A stretch of DNA of 64,000 nt from Cryptomeria japonica (GCF_030272615.1 NC_081406.1:463846072-463910071), one strand, 5' to 3'. Counted from the stretch's first letter, positions 21,799 to 33,945 are shown. Numbers and translations are program-made. The notes: generated from the sequence alone by a model not told the origin.

Positions 21799-23448
21799 AT
21801 GAATCACAAATTATCAAATCCTTTTGAAGTTCCACCCATAGAAGAACCTAAAATTACTGAAGCACTTCTTCGGGAATGTCAAGAAAACCCTTCCTTCCAA
21901 AAACTTGTCGAAAAACTCATGGAAAATGACAAAGAAAAATATCTGTTGATGCTTACAAGCAAAGGCGTTAAACTTTTCAAAGATTTAGACCCAAATATTA
22001 TTCAAACTAGGTCTCAACAATATACATATCAAGAACAACACAGAGAAGAAGAAACTCACATACCTGAGCAACATATTCCAGAGCAGCACATTCCAAAACA
22101 ACGCATACCAAAAATGCGTATACCTGAGCTAGAAACACCAGAGCAAAATATACCATTTACCACACCTTTTTAGCTGAGAACCAATACAAGGCAAGAACTC
22201 TTTCCTTAGTCATATAATGTGCCTTTGGTTGCTCTTACTCAACAAATGCAAATGTTGCAAAGACAAATACAGGATATGCAGCAAGGGACAATAGTGCAGT
22301 ACTCTTTAAACAAAATCTGTCCTTACCCATTTGACAGAAGCTTGAACATGGTGCCTTTTCCTCCAAACTTAGACGTTCCCAAATTTGATAAATACGATGG
22401 GAAAAGTGATCCTCGGGATCATGTTCAAGAATTTTGCACACTGAGCCTTGAATTCGCTCATGATGATACCTATTTGATGAGGTTATTCCCTAGAATCTTA
22501 GGAGGGCAAACCATGGAATGGTTATCCAAAATTTTGCCACCTGTCAGATCATTTGATGAGTTGGTTAACAAATTCATAACCCACTATTCCTACAACATCC
22601 AACATGCCATAACCATGCTAGATGTTTGCAACACCAAACAAAAGAATAACAAAACATTCATGGTGTTCCTTCAACAGTGGCGATGCATGGTATCACGATA
22701 TCCTCGAGATATTCCTGAAAAGGAGAAAATAGAAATTTTCATTGATAACTTGAATGGCGAAATGAGTTACAGACTAAAACTTCAATGCATACCATCTTTC
22801 GCTAAATTTATTGAAAATGGCATTCAAGTAGAAGAAGCATGTGTCAAAAGGGGAACACTCAAATTCTACAAGGAAGGAACAAACTCATCAAACTACAATA
22901 ACCAGAACAACACCAACCTTGACAAATCTCGATTTTGGACTCGAAACAAAAACGAAGGCAACAATGAAACACATGATCCCAAATCTAAACAACCAGTACT
23001 TGCATTATCTGGAAATCCTCAAAACACAAAAAATCCTAAAAATGCTACTCCCAATGCTAACACATATTAGCAAAACACTGATCAAGGACAATTCAACACA
23101 AACAACACCAATGATACTCAAAGCAAAAACATGAATCCAGGACCTAACAACAATCCACGCAACAACACAAACAATTTCCAAAAGTGTATCTTCACACCAC
23201 TAGGACAATCATTAGAATCCGCATTCAGAGAACTTTTGGCAAACAAGACTCTTTCTTTACCTCCAATCAACAACTATGAACCCCCAATCAAACCACCTTA
23301 GTGGAATGATTCGTACTATTGTGATTTCCATCACAATAAGGGTCATAGGACAAACGAGTGCATGAGATTGAAACACATAGTGCAGGACATGATTGATCGA
23401 GGTGACTTAACGGTCGATGGTCTCAAAACAAATGGTGATCACGGAGCC
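21799..23448 (+). pseudogene. gypsy2 gag
   Basis: Capsid protein. The first ATG of the long frame, at 21799, gives MNHKLSNPFEVPPIEEPK. A Pro/Gln-rich segment with repeated E-Q-H-I-P units precedes two TAG stops (22171, 22207). The capsid core follows: VPKFDKYDGKSDPRDHVQEF, then LGGQTMEWLSKI and FDELVNKFITHYSYN. After an Asn-rich region with TAG at 23068 and 23299 comes a zinc-knuckle-like YCDFHHNKGHRTNECMRLK. All segments share one frame. The upstream open frame 21312-21740 lies in another frame and is not clearly gag. Confidence 0.87.
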
Positions 23449-25790
23449 TTTAAAAATCCTCTCCCAAATTACAACAAAGATGGAGCATCAACTTCAGATG
23501 ATACATGCGGAGCTCGTATTAATCACATCTACAACAACACCATCAACCACATATCAGTTGAAGATCATCAAGTCAATGTCATCACCATTCGAGATCGACA
23601 TGATCATGAATCTGTCAATATAACAACCCGAACTCAGAAATATGTCTTGAAAGGACATACTACACATACAACTACCACACCAAAAATCCAATATGACTTG
23701 GTTAGCCAACTACGTAAAACTCCAGTGCAGATATCTATACTAGAATTGCTGAAACTATCGCCAAAGCACAAAGACATATTAGAGCAAGTTCTATTGGAAA
23801 ATAATGTACCTCAAAATTTGGATACAGACATATTTCAAGCCATGGTCACCCGTATGACTAGACCTCATAACATCACTTTCTCAGAACATGACGATGCTTC
23901 CTTAATCCATCCACATAATACTCCTCTCCATATCGACGTCATTGTTTGCAAACACCGAGTCAAACGAGTCCTAATAGATGGAGGAGCCGGCCTTAATATA
24001 TGTACTTTAAAGCTTATCCATGCATTAGGCTTCTCCGAAGAATCTATTGATCCCTGTAAGAAGATTACCATAAAAGCATATGATGACAAGGAAAGGTCCT
24101 CTAAAGGAACAGTGATATTACCTATTCAAGTAGGCCTAGTACAAAAGGATACTATCTGTCAAGTCTTAGACATAGATCTAACCTAAAATATTTTGTTAGG
24201 ACAACCCTGGATACATGAAATGCAAGCAGTACCTTCTATGTATCATCAGTGTGTCAAGTTTCCTTATGATGGACAAGAAATATCCATATCTGCTGATCGC
24301 AATCCATTTCAACATTGCAACGCAATGGGGGTAGCCCAAGATAGTTTGGTTCCTCATAATAGAGAAAAGCAGCAATCTTCAACATCAGATCCACACACAG
24401 CAAAATCCAACTCCTTGTGGGGAGACTTCAAACAGAAAATGCAAATTACAGACCAAGGTATGGGAGAATACTCTTTGGAGCCTTTATGTTTGGCTAAATT
24501 GCCAACATCACCTAGATCTCATGGATTGCCTACTACATCAACACATCTGATTACTCAGCCCATCACCAAATTTGATGGTACTTTCATCCAACTAGGCACT
24601 CTAGCACATGAATCTGAAGATAAAGATGTTCTTAGCTGGTTATATAAAGATGAAGAAGAAGATCATAGAGCAGCCACTCTGGACATTGTTCTACCAACCC
24701 ACCTATATGGGAAAGGCTACTTAATCATGAAGCAAATGGGATATGGCGGTAAAGGACCTATTGGCAAACACAAAGGAGTCACTGAACCTATAGATCTTCC
24801 TTCACAACCTAGCAGAAACAAAGCAGGATTGGGTTCTAAACTCACGTTCCTATTGAAACAGCCGCCACACATACCTACCAAACCTCAATGGAAAGTAAAG
24901 ACAAAATACAAGGAAGAATCCTGGCAGGAAGCACTCTTTGAATCAGCAGAAACAATCTACAAGGCACGGGAACACCAAGATCAGAAGTTACATCAGGAAA
25001 AGCTTCTAAGTCATAAGAAGGCCCTATCTACAGTAGTAGCTCATATTCAAACACCAATGTCTCAAGAACAAATCATGTCATCTCCAGATACCGTTATTCC
25101 TCCATGAGGAAGCAGAGTCTATGAACAAATCCAGAAAGTAGAGGATGGATCTGACACAAAATCAACAAAAACCATCAAAATGGTATCCATCATCAAAGAT
25201 TTGTTTTCACCATACAACATACCTATTTACAGCACAAATAGAATCTGGGATGATGCCTATGAGACTGATTCCAATGAATATGAATGGGGTTCCTAGTCCA
25301 ATGCTACTACAGATATCCCTAGTGATACTGATTCTATATCTATCTCCCAAGAAGAACATAACGCAAAAGATAGACCTCTTGAATTTGGACTGCAAAATAT
25401 CTATGACACCGAGGAAAGTGAACAGGAACATTATGAGCAAGTATATGTACAGGATAATACCATCGAAGACCTCGAAAAAATCCTGAACTTATTTAAAACC
25501 AAGAACAATCATGATGAAAACTCTGTTCTAACACTCACAGTAGCCGAACTTAATCCACCTAATGATTCCTTACCACTTGTCTTTCTTGACCTCATTGACT
25601 GTGATGAACCTGAAATCCATGATATACCAATTTTCCCCAATGATGAATCTATTATCCATTACCTATGTACCGTAAATCCAGAAACAGGCTCTACCAGTGA
25701 ACAAAATAACTATATCTATCAATCAAGGAGTACCAAGTCTCTCAGTTGCAAAAATACAACAAATAAAGAATCTGATGCTGAAAACCAGTC
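23449..25790 (+). pseudogene. gypsy2 protease with G-patch-like segment and acidic linker
   Basis: The aspartic protease is recognised by HIDVIVCKHRVKRVLIDGGAG near 23930-23990 (catalytic Asp kept) and, after a TAA at 24184, by ILLGQPWIHEMQAVPSMYHQ. A G-patch-like segment near 24709-24840 (KQMGYGGKGPIGKHKG, then NKAGLGSK) follows; G-patches are glycine-rich RNA-binding modules known next to proteases in some retroelements. From 25110 to 25790 a long Asp/Glu/Ser-rich linker leads to RT. Stops are TAA 24184, TGA 25105 and TAG 25294. No frameshift is seen. Confidence 0.8.
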
Positions 25791-27393
25791 AATGGCAGCT
25801 GTAGATCACAAAAAAGTAAAAATAAAGGATGCATCTGAGGGTGAATACCTTTTTAAGGCACCTAACGATGGGAGACTTGACACTCTTCCTAAGCACTTTC
25901 ATGAGCGATTGCCCATATTGATTGAGCCCACTCAATCAATCAACATTGGTACCACAGAAGCAGTTAGGAACCTACACCTTGCAGAATCTTTGACAGAGGT
26001 AGAACGATCATCATTCATCAATTTCTTTAAAGAGCAGCAAATTAACTTTGCTTGGTCATATGCTGATATGCCTGGAGTGGATCCACACTTAATCATGCAT
26101 CATCTGTCCATTTCTACAGGAGTTAAGCCAGTCAAGAAAAAGCTATGCAAGATGAATCCATAGTTTGCACTCATGGTCAAAACTGAACTAAAGAAACTAT
26201 TAGATGTCGGATTCATTCGACCCATTGACTATGCGGAATGGATTTCCAACATCATTCCAGTATCAAAACCAGATGGTAGTATCAGAATATGCACTAACTT
26301 CAGAGACATCAATAAAGCTTGTCCAAAGGACGACTTTCCTCTGCCCAGTATCGACATCATTGAAGATCTCACAGCAGGCCATGCAATGCTCTCATTAATG
26401 GATGGTTTCTCAGGCTATAACCAAATCAGAATAGCCCCAGAAGATCAAGATAAAACCATGTTCATCTATCCTTGGGGATCATACTATTGGAATGTTATGC
26501 CTTTTGGCTTAAAGAATGCAGGGGCCACTTATCAAAGAGCAATGACCACAATATTCCATGACATGATGCATACATTTATGGAAGACTATGTGGATGATTT
26601 ACTAGCTAAATCCTTCACCAGAGCTGAACATCTTGGCATCCTAACAAAAATTTTTGCTCGATTGGAGAAATTCCAAGTCAGGCTTAACCCTAAGAAGTGT
26701 GTCTTTGGGGTTACATCAGGCAAGTTACTAGGCTACATAGTCTCAGCTAAAGGTATTGAAGTAGATCCAGCAAAGGTACAAGCCATTATGGACATGCCAC
26801 CACCAAAGAATATCAGTCAACTTAGATCTCTACAAGGATGACTTCAATCAATCAGGCGATTCATCGCTTAGCTAGCAGATAAAAGTCTACCATTTAACCA
26901 TTTACTACACAAAAATGTACCATTCAAATGGGAGGCCAAGTGTGCAGAATCTTTTTACCAAATCAAACAGTACCTGATGAATCCACCAGTTCTAGTCCCA
27001 CCAATCGCAGGAAACCCTCTTATCTTATATATCTCAACAACAGATATATCACTGGGGGCACTATTGGCACAAGAAGATCAACAAGGGAAGGAACGTGCCA
27101 TATATTACATCAGTAGAATATTGAATGGCTATGAACTCAACTATACATTCATTGAAAAGGCTTGCCTAACAGTGGTCTTCGCATCTCAAAAGTTCTGACA
27201 TTATATGCTAGCACACACCATCAAGTTAGTTGCAAAAATTGATCCTCTCAAATATCTGCTTAGCAAGGCAGCTCTTACAGGCCAATTGGCTAAATGGGTC
27301 ATGATTCTCATTGAATTTGACATCCTATACATAGAAAGACAAGCCATCAAAGGACAACAAATTATAGATCAGTTGGCCAAAGCACCGCTATGA
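25791..27393 (+). pseudogene. gypsy2 reverse transcriptase and native RNase H
   Basis: The RT starts after the linker (FAWSYADMPGVDPHLIMHHL) and shows IRPIDYAEWISNIIPVSKPD, RICTNFRDINKACPKDDFPL, LMDGFSGYNQIRIAPEDQ, MPFGLKNAGATYQRAM and the catalytic EDYVDDLLAKS near 26590. The native RNase H (LILYISTTDISLGALLAQ) lacks the usual first Asp, so the element would depend on the second RNase H that follows. Stops are TAG 26161 and 26869, and TGA 26839, 27196 and 27391. The TAG at 26869 (FIA-stop-LADKSL) probably replaces Gln; the TGA at 26839 and 27196 probably replace Arg. Confidence 0.88.
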
Positions 27394-27860
27394 GGAAAAC
27401 ACACCATGGAGATTGAATTTCCAGACAGGGATGTTCTTTCTCTTTCTACTAAACAATGGACTCTATACTTTGATGGATCCTATACACAACATGGATCCGG
27501 TGTTGGCATTCTATTCATCACTCCTGAAGGACACACTATACCACGATCATATAGGCTCATGTCTCCATGCACAAATAATGTGGCTGAATATGAGGCACTG
27601 GTCATAGGCATCAAAATGGCCATAGAATGGAAAATCATAGAGTTGAAGGTCTATGGGGACTCACAACTAGTTGTTCATCAAATCAACAACGACTATCAGA
27701 CCAAGGATGACAAGCTACTACCATACAAATGAATGGTGGATGATTTCAAATAGTATTTTGTGCACATCACCTTTGAGCAAATACCACGGTTGAACAACAA
27801 AGCAGCCGATGCAATGGCTACTATCGCTTCATTACTACAAATTCCAGAGCAACAGAGTCA
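27394..27860 (+). pseudogene. gypsy2 archaeal-type RNase H
   Basis: Second RNase H, located after the native one as usual for Tat elements. All four acidic positions are present: LYFDGSYTQHGSG, NNVAEYEALVIGIK, VYGDSQLVVHQI and NNKAADAMATIASL. The frame is interrupted by TGA at 27730 and TAG at 27751 (the latter in FK-stop-YFVHITFEQ). Apart from these nonsense codons the enzyme looks intact, in contrast to the gypsy1 version, which has lost its first Asp. Confidence 0.85.
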
Positions 27861-29208
27861 TTATGAGTTCCTAGTAGAGCAACTATTCTCCCCCACCTAT
27901 GACCATTCTGAATCCCAGGTTATCTATGCCTTGACTGGTTCAGATTCTCCGTTATATGGACCCATCTACGACTACCTCAAACACAATATCTTACCCATTG
28001 ACCAATCCCGTAACCAAAAATGTAACTTTATCCGACAAGCTTCCCGTTACACCCTTACCGCTGATATTTTGTATCGTCGAGGTCTTGATGGTACTCTTCT
28101 TCGTTGTCTTGATCGTAATAATTCTGATTCTGCTTTACACGAGCTTCACAAAGGTATTTGTGGCACACATTCAAGTGGTACTACTCTTGCTAAAAAGCTT
28201 CTAAGGATGGGATACTACTGGCCTACAATGGAAAAAGACTCATATCACTTCGCCAAGAAATGTCCTAAATGCCAAATCCATGGTAATCTCATACATGCAC
28301 CAGCACAGGAACTGCAGCCGTTTACAACATCATGGCCCTTTTGTCAGTGGGGACTAGATTTATTTGGCAAAATTCATCCGTCATCTTCAAATGGACACAA
28401 GTTCATTACAACTGCAACAGAGTACTTTACCAAATGGATCGAAGCAGTTCCCATGACCACCGTAACCGGGAAACAAATTGCCTCTTTTATCCTAAATTAT
28501 CTGATCTGCAGATATGGTATTCCAAGTTCAATCATCATAGATAATGGACGGCCCTTCAAGAATCAAGATGTCCGAGAACTATGTGAAAAATTCAAAATCC
28601 AACATAGGTTTTCTACACCATATTACCCACAGGGCAATGGTCAAGCGGAAGCATCTAACAAAACAATTCTGAAAATCCTCAAGAAAATAGTAAATGATGC
28701 AGGAAAAGATTGGCATGTACAACTCAATCCAGCACTTTGGGCATACAGAACTAGCATCCGCACACCTACAGGAGCAACACCATATTCATTGGTATATGGA
28801 TTAGAGGCTATTTTACCCCTGGAGGTAGAAATTCCATCTCTCAGAGTCTCTTTGAAAGGCTTAATCCCAGATGAAGAGTATCACGTTAACTGACTGCAAG
28901 AACTTGAACTATTAGATGAAAGACGCTGACATGCTTATACTCATCTCAAAGTATATCAGCAGTGCATGTGCAGGAGCTACAATCACAAAGTCATCCCCCG
29001 CAACTTCAAGGTTGGTGACCTACTCCTTAAAGAAAATCCAAGAAATCAGCAAGATTGAGAAAAGAAAGGGAAATTTGAGCCTAACTGGTTGTGTCCCTAT
29101 GTTATCATATCAGTTTATGGATCAGATGCCTATCAGCTAACAACTTCAAATGGAGATATGCTCGATGAACCAACTAACAACATCCATCTGAAAAGGTACT
29201 ATACTTAA
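27861..29208 (+). pseudogene. gypsy2 integrase
   Basis: The HHCC zinc-binding domain is visible as ALHELHKGICGTHSSG, MGYYWPTMEKD and KKCPKCQIHG. The catalytic core follows, with the triad in WGLDLFGKIHP, IIIDNGRPFKNQ and GQAEASNKTIL, all retained. The C-terminal module continues past TGA codons at 28891, 28927 and 29056 (NFKVGDLLLKENPR, then GKFEPNWLCPYVIISVYGSD) and ends HLKRYYT at the TAA 29206-29208, the likely natural end of pol. From 21799 to this stop the frame never shifts (2,470 codons). Confidence 0.88.
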
Positions 29209-30194
29209 GTGGCCTAGTGCACGGAAAAAGCCAAAATAAGCAAAAAAATCAAAAAAATCCAGAAAAAGCAAAAATAGAGAGTACAAATAAAAACAAATGG
29301 TGAAAACCTGGTAAACAGGCGCTCTTGTGAAAGATCGGCTCCTCTATCTATTTCCATGCCATTTTATCCTTACAAACACTATCGGCCGTTGCCCGACACT
29401 TAGCAAATATCCATTCAGGACATACTTAGCATAGTCACTATCCAGATTTGTCTATATATATCCTCTTACCACTAATCCACCATGGCTTGGAATCACTGTA
29501 TATATTCACATCAAGAGGCACACTCAGCTAGGGGCATGTAAATCGTATCAATATTGCAAACATTCAAAACATCAAGACTAGATGCAAAACTCAAAAATAG
29601 GACATCCAACAAACCACAAAAACCAAAAAACTATGCTTCATAGCCAAACAAAAACAAAACAAATCACAAAAATACCAAGGATGGATGATTTTCTGAAGTA
29701 CTGAATGTTGCACTATAGCATAAAATCTTAGCTAGTTTTGCATTTTGAACTTTTTGAATGTTTGGATTCTCTTCCTTGTCTCACTAAATGCTTCACAGCT
29801 AGAGGTCAAGGGGAACTTCCAATATTTTCTTAGTCTTCTGTCTGGGAGGCCATCACTTATACTGTGTGAATACTTGCCTTGAGATGTGATACATCACATA
29901 TCACTGAAGGCCTGATTCCACTTCACGCATATAAATGATCTAATCTTGTATGTTTACACAATACGCACTCAGGTCGTCCTGGTTCAATTATACCTTGACA
30001 CTTGTGCTATCTTGCAAAATCAAATATCATGTAAATTTTTCTCAGGTCATTATGGTTCAATTATACCATTATGCTTGTATAAATTTTCAACATATCCTAA
30101 ACAAATCAATGCTCAATGATGATATCTACAAAGAAAGCAAACATATGGTTCTATCGGATGGCAAATACAGAATGAGGGATGCCCCCAAAACAAT

Positions 30195-30315
30195 TAGTTG
30201 CATATCATTTTACAATTAGTTGCATATCATTTTACCAGTAGTTATATATCATTTAACATCATTGCATATCATTTCAGCATGTTTGCATATCATTTTAACA
30301 TCATTTACATATCAA
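30195..30315. repeat. Short degenerate CATATCATTT repeat
   Basis: CATATCATTT or close variants occur six times at irregular spacing of about 18-26 nt. Confidence 0.7.
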
Positions 30316-30471
30316 GATACATTTAGCAGCATATTAACACATACATCTCATTTTCAAGATACATCTCACAACATATAAAAGCATACATCCTGCATCATAT
30401 ATTTAAGCATTGCATCATCACATAAAATAAATGCATCCATATCAACACATCACATGATCAAAAATGGTGCC

Positions 30472-30472
<1 letters not shown>

Positions 30473-30513
<41 letters not shown>
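30473..30513. repeat. (TA)n microsatellite
   Basis: About 20 uninterrupted TA dinucleotides, located just beyond the 3' end of the antisense PMD gene. Confidence 0.95.
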
Positions 30514-30516
<3 letters not shown>

Positions 30517-30531
30517 AAAAATGATCAAAAT

Positions 30532-32585
30532 CTACAAAATGTGTCCAAACACTGTGTCCAGTACAAAAAATAACAAATGCTCAAACATACAACGGAGACC
30601 ATGTCTCTCAAGTATGACTATCCCCTGATGGAGATGGTCTCGCTCCAGATGCACCCGCCCCTGGATCTCTAGGAGGGTCCTATCTCGGTGGCCCCGTAAC
30701 ACCTCGACTCTCAGATCGTGACCTAGTGGCTCGAGATCGACTCGATCTCGACTGTGCAAAACTCTCAACTCGCCGATCCCTAGGTACTGCAGCCTCATAA
30801 TGCCACCTATAATACTCCACCTCCTGCGCTCTTAGCGCCAACTCTCTAAGGGTGTCTCTCATTGGACCACCCACTGCTGCTCTTTGCATACTCGCCACCA
30901 CCTCCTCCACTCGCCCCCTCCACTCTATCTTGGTATCTCGCTCAGTAGTCAACTGAGAAATCTACTGCTGATAGGTCAAAATTTGTGCCTGCAGCTGCTG
31001 CACAATAATCTGCAAGGTCCGTATCTAAGCATCCTCCATATGACCTGGCACTCGAACTCGTAATGGTACCTGTGCTGGAGGAACCCCTCCCACTCGGCCT
31101 GTCCTCAATACTGGAGGTGGGAGTACATCCGTCCTCCTCCTCTGTGCTGGTCGACTAGGCTCCTCCTCACCACCCACTATAGCTAGCACCTCCCCCACTC
31201 TCCCCTCTCTACCGGCTCTGATAGCCAATCCACCTCTCCCCCTCTCTATCCTCCCCTGTCTCACTACTCTCTCCACACCTCTCTCTCCCCGCCTCCCTCT
31301 ACCCCCTCTCCCTTGTCCTCCTCCTCCATCCTCCCCATCATCTCCATCATCTCCCCCATCTCCCTCCTCCTCATCTAAGTCAAATGCTAGCCTCATCTCC
31401 TATGGATTGGATATCTTGGCCATCGCCCACGCAGCAAACAAATGGGCGAACTCATCTGTCATGCGCACATCCTAGATCTCCCGGGCATAATCCCAGATCT
31501 ACCTGGCCAACCCCACAAACTCCTCCACTACCATGGCACTATCAATAGTCGGCCCCCAATCAGCCACATCCTGCTGCCACCATGCATATAAGCACGCTCC
31601 CTGAGGAATACCCTACTGGTGCCCGAACTGCCTCAAAACTCGAGTCACCACAAACCGCTCAATTAAGAACGGGGTCCTCCCAATCAAGTATCTGGTCATG
31701 AAAACAAAGGGCATCTCCAGCCCATCCTCTGCCCATACCTCACATCCTGTATACGGTCGCTAGGTGATCATATCTATATCATCAAAAACCCTCCTCCAAT
31801 GCTCTAGTTTGCCCAGCTTACGCTAGACAACTAGACCTCTATATCCGTAGGCATATGCTGCACCTACGAGCTTGTCCCTATCTGCTAATGGCCTCGCTAC
31901 TAGAATGTGCTCCCAGCACCATACCTGTAATAGGGTCACGCCAGCTGACAAACTGTCATAATCAAGGTATACTACCTCATGCAGACTCCTGTATAAATGA
32001 GCCAACATCGCTGACCCCCATGCAAACCTCTGCCCCTGTGTCACCATCTCCTCCAAAACTAACCCCCATCGCACCGAGAATCCCTTTGACCTGCGATCAG
32101 GATGAAGGAATCCACCAATAAAACTTGCTAGTATGGATGGCAGCGGTGCATAATCCAAATCTAGAAACTCCTGCCATGGAATCTCGTAGCCGCAGACTAT
32201 ATCATCCTAGAAAATTCAGCGCAGTGCCTCTGTGCCACCCTCCTTCGACTGCTCGTAAGGTAATAGTGCCCCTACTACAGGGATGCGCAGGATCCGGTAA
32301 CAGTCCTTAGGTGTGACTGTCATCTCTCCCATGGCAAAATGGAAGGTGTTCATATCACTGTGCCACCTCTCTACCAAAGCAGTCAATAGCCCCCGGTTCA
32401 TAGTGAACCGAGGCATATCCAGGAGAGAGGTCAATCCACATCTCTCGATAATGTCCAGGTTGGCCTACGACAACCGCGGTATCAATGTCCATGGTCTGGG
32501 GAATCTCTCCCTCAACTGTACCACACCCAATCGCTCCTGTCAACAAACAAAACATATCCAATATCAATTTCGACATCAAAACCAA
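30532..32585 (-). pseudogene. gypsy2 antisense gene with plant mobile domain (PMD)
   Basis: A minus-strand gene in the 3' part of gypsy2. The N-terminal half shows PMD features: GLLTALVERWHSDMNTFHF, GEMTVTPKDCYRILRIPVVG, GSAMLAHLYRSLHEVVY and GVTLLQVWCWEHILVA. The middle (31025-31396) is an Asp/Glu/Gly/Arg-rich disordered tract, and the C-terminus (30680-30952) is Arg/Ser-rich with a possible coiled coil. PMD proteins include host MAIN/MAIL-type silencing factors, and antisense PMD frames are known in Ty3-gypsy elements. Stops are almost all TAG (for example near 31025, 31398 and 31491), at least one where Arg or Gln would be expected. A segment before 32434 may be in another frame. Defective copy. 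Confidence 0.82.
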
Positions 32586-32654
32586 GATATCAAAATCAAA
32601 CTTACATCAACAACATGAAACAATTTGCTCATCTACATCAAGTTCAAAATCTTA

Positions 32655-32850
32655 TCATTTCATATCAACTTGTAAAACAACTCAAGTTCTCAAAAACCAT
32701 ATCAAAACTTGTAACACAACTCAAGTCTCCAACATCACATAAACTTGTAAAACAACTCAAGTTTCCCACCCATATCAGCTTGTAAAACAACTCAAGTTTC
32801 CAACCCATATCGGCTTGTAACACAACTCAGGCTTCACACACATTGAACTT
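32655..32850. repeat. About 44-bp tandem repeat upstream of the PMD gene
   Basis: About five copies of a unit built on CTTGTAAAACAACTCAAGTTTC and CATATCA. It lies between the antisense gene and the reversed 21-nt array, in the leader of the minus-strand gene. Confidence 0.8.
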
Positions 32851-33029
32851 GACACAGAACATGCAAATAAATCATATTCTGATCAACACAACACATTTGA
32901 TATGTATACATAACTTGGAAAATCGCAAATCAAAACAAGTTATATAAACATTTATATTGGACAAAAGCATAAAATCATGACAGGCAGAACAAATCAAATT
33001 TTCAAGTCGGCCCATCCTGCAAATTTTTT

Positions 33030-33492
33030 TCAAATGCGCTAAATTAGATACCCAATGCGCTAAAAAAACCTCCACGTGCTAGGCTGTCTCTCCTACACGC
33101 TATTCTTTTTATCCTATGCGCTAGACTCTGTCTACGTGCTAATCTTTTCACCCCATGCGCTACCTAACCCACCCCATGCACTAGACTCTACCTACATGCT
33201 AATCTACACCCCCTAGGTGCTACCCATTTGGCCCTATGCGCTAGGTTAGTCCTACACGCTAAACCACCTTACCTATGTGAACCTCTGTGACGCCTATGCG
33301 CTAGGTCACCCCTACGCGCTAACCTACTGACTGGACACGCTACCAGAAACTTTCTATGCACTATTCTACATGCATGCGCTAACCTATTAGTTTTATGCGC
33401 TATCCTACCTTTTTTGGACGCGACCCCTAAAATTAAACTTGATGTGCTACTTTAAACTTCGTATGCGCTAAACTAAGCCCTAGACGTGCTAA
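33030..33492 (-). repeat. 21-nt TTAGCGCAT repeat array 2, reversed
   Basis: The same repeat as at 18552 and 20415 but on the minus strand (plus strand ATGCGCTAA). About 22 cores, mostly 21 nt apart, for example TA of the core at 33040, 33061, 33101, 33122, 33161 and 33182. It lies upstream of the minus-strand PMD gene, as arrays 1a and 1b lie upstream of gag. The open frame 32872-33075 reads it as heptads (LAHWVSN, LAHLKKI). Confidence 0.92.
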
Positions 33493-33815
33493 ACCATTAA
33501 ACCCAAACTTTGAAATTCAAAAAATGACTAAAAATGACAAAATGAAAAGTCATAAAAGGGTCAAGAATGTTGACTTATTGGTCGTCCATGCGCTGCAGGT
33601 CTCCAGTACCTCCGAACGTGCTCAAATCGGTGTCTATGATATGGAATAGGCATTTTCTCTCCAGAGCAAATTCTCTTTCTCCAAAGTCAACAAAGCACAA
33701 ATGAATCTAAATCAAGCCCCTTTCCCCTTTTATAGGAGGAAAATGAAATTAGGATTAGCCGACTGGACCTGTAATATGGTCGCGGTCTCCCCTATACCAT
33801 AACATTTTTAACTTA

Positions 33816-33927
33816 TCGGGAGATGAATCAATTTGCACACTTTTTCACATGCATGAAATCATACACATCATATGCAACTCATCAAATTAAATCAAATTTT
33901 TTTTCAAAATATTGATTCATCTCCCGA
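33816..33927. repeat. 17-bp perfect inverted repeat before the gypsy2 polypurine tract
   Basis: TCGGGAGATGAATCAAT at 33816-33832 is the exact reverse complement of 33911-33927, with a 78-nt A/T-rich loop. The right arm overlaps the start of the polypurine tract. Confidence 0.9.
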
Positions 33928-33934
33928 GGGGGCA
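33926..33934 (+). other. gypsy2 polypurine tract
   Basis: GAGGGGGCA primes plus-strand synthesis in LTR retrotransposons and normally abuts the 3' LTR. Here 93 nt separate it from the LTR: 11 unexplained bases and an 82-bp flank copy. Confidence 0.65.
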
Positions 33935-33945
33935 TCACCATCAAA

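Larger units (their letters stand above)
29209..30531 (+). other. gypsy2 spacer between pol and antisense gene
   Basis: About 1.3 kb of A-rich sequence with no gene I can support. It holds a short degenerate repeat of GCATATCATTT units (30195-30315) and a TA microsatellite. It is the meeting zone of two convergent genes, so terminators for both strands would be expected here, but no clear one is seen. Confidence 0.6.
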
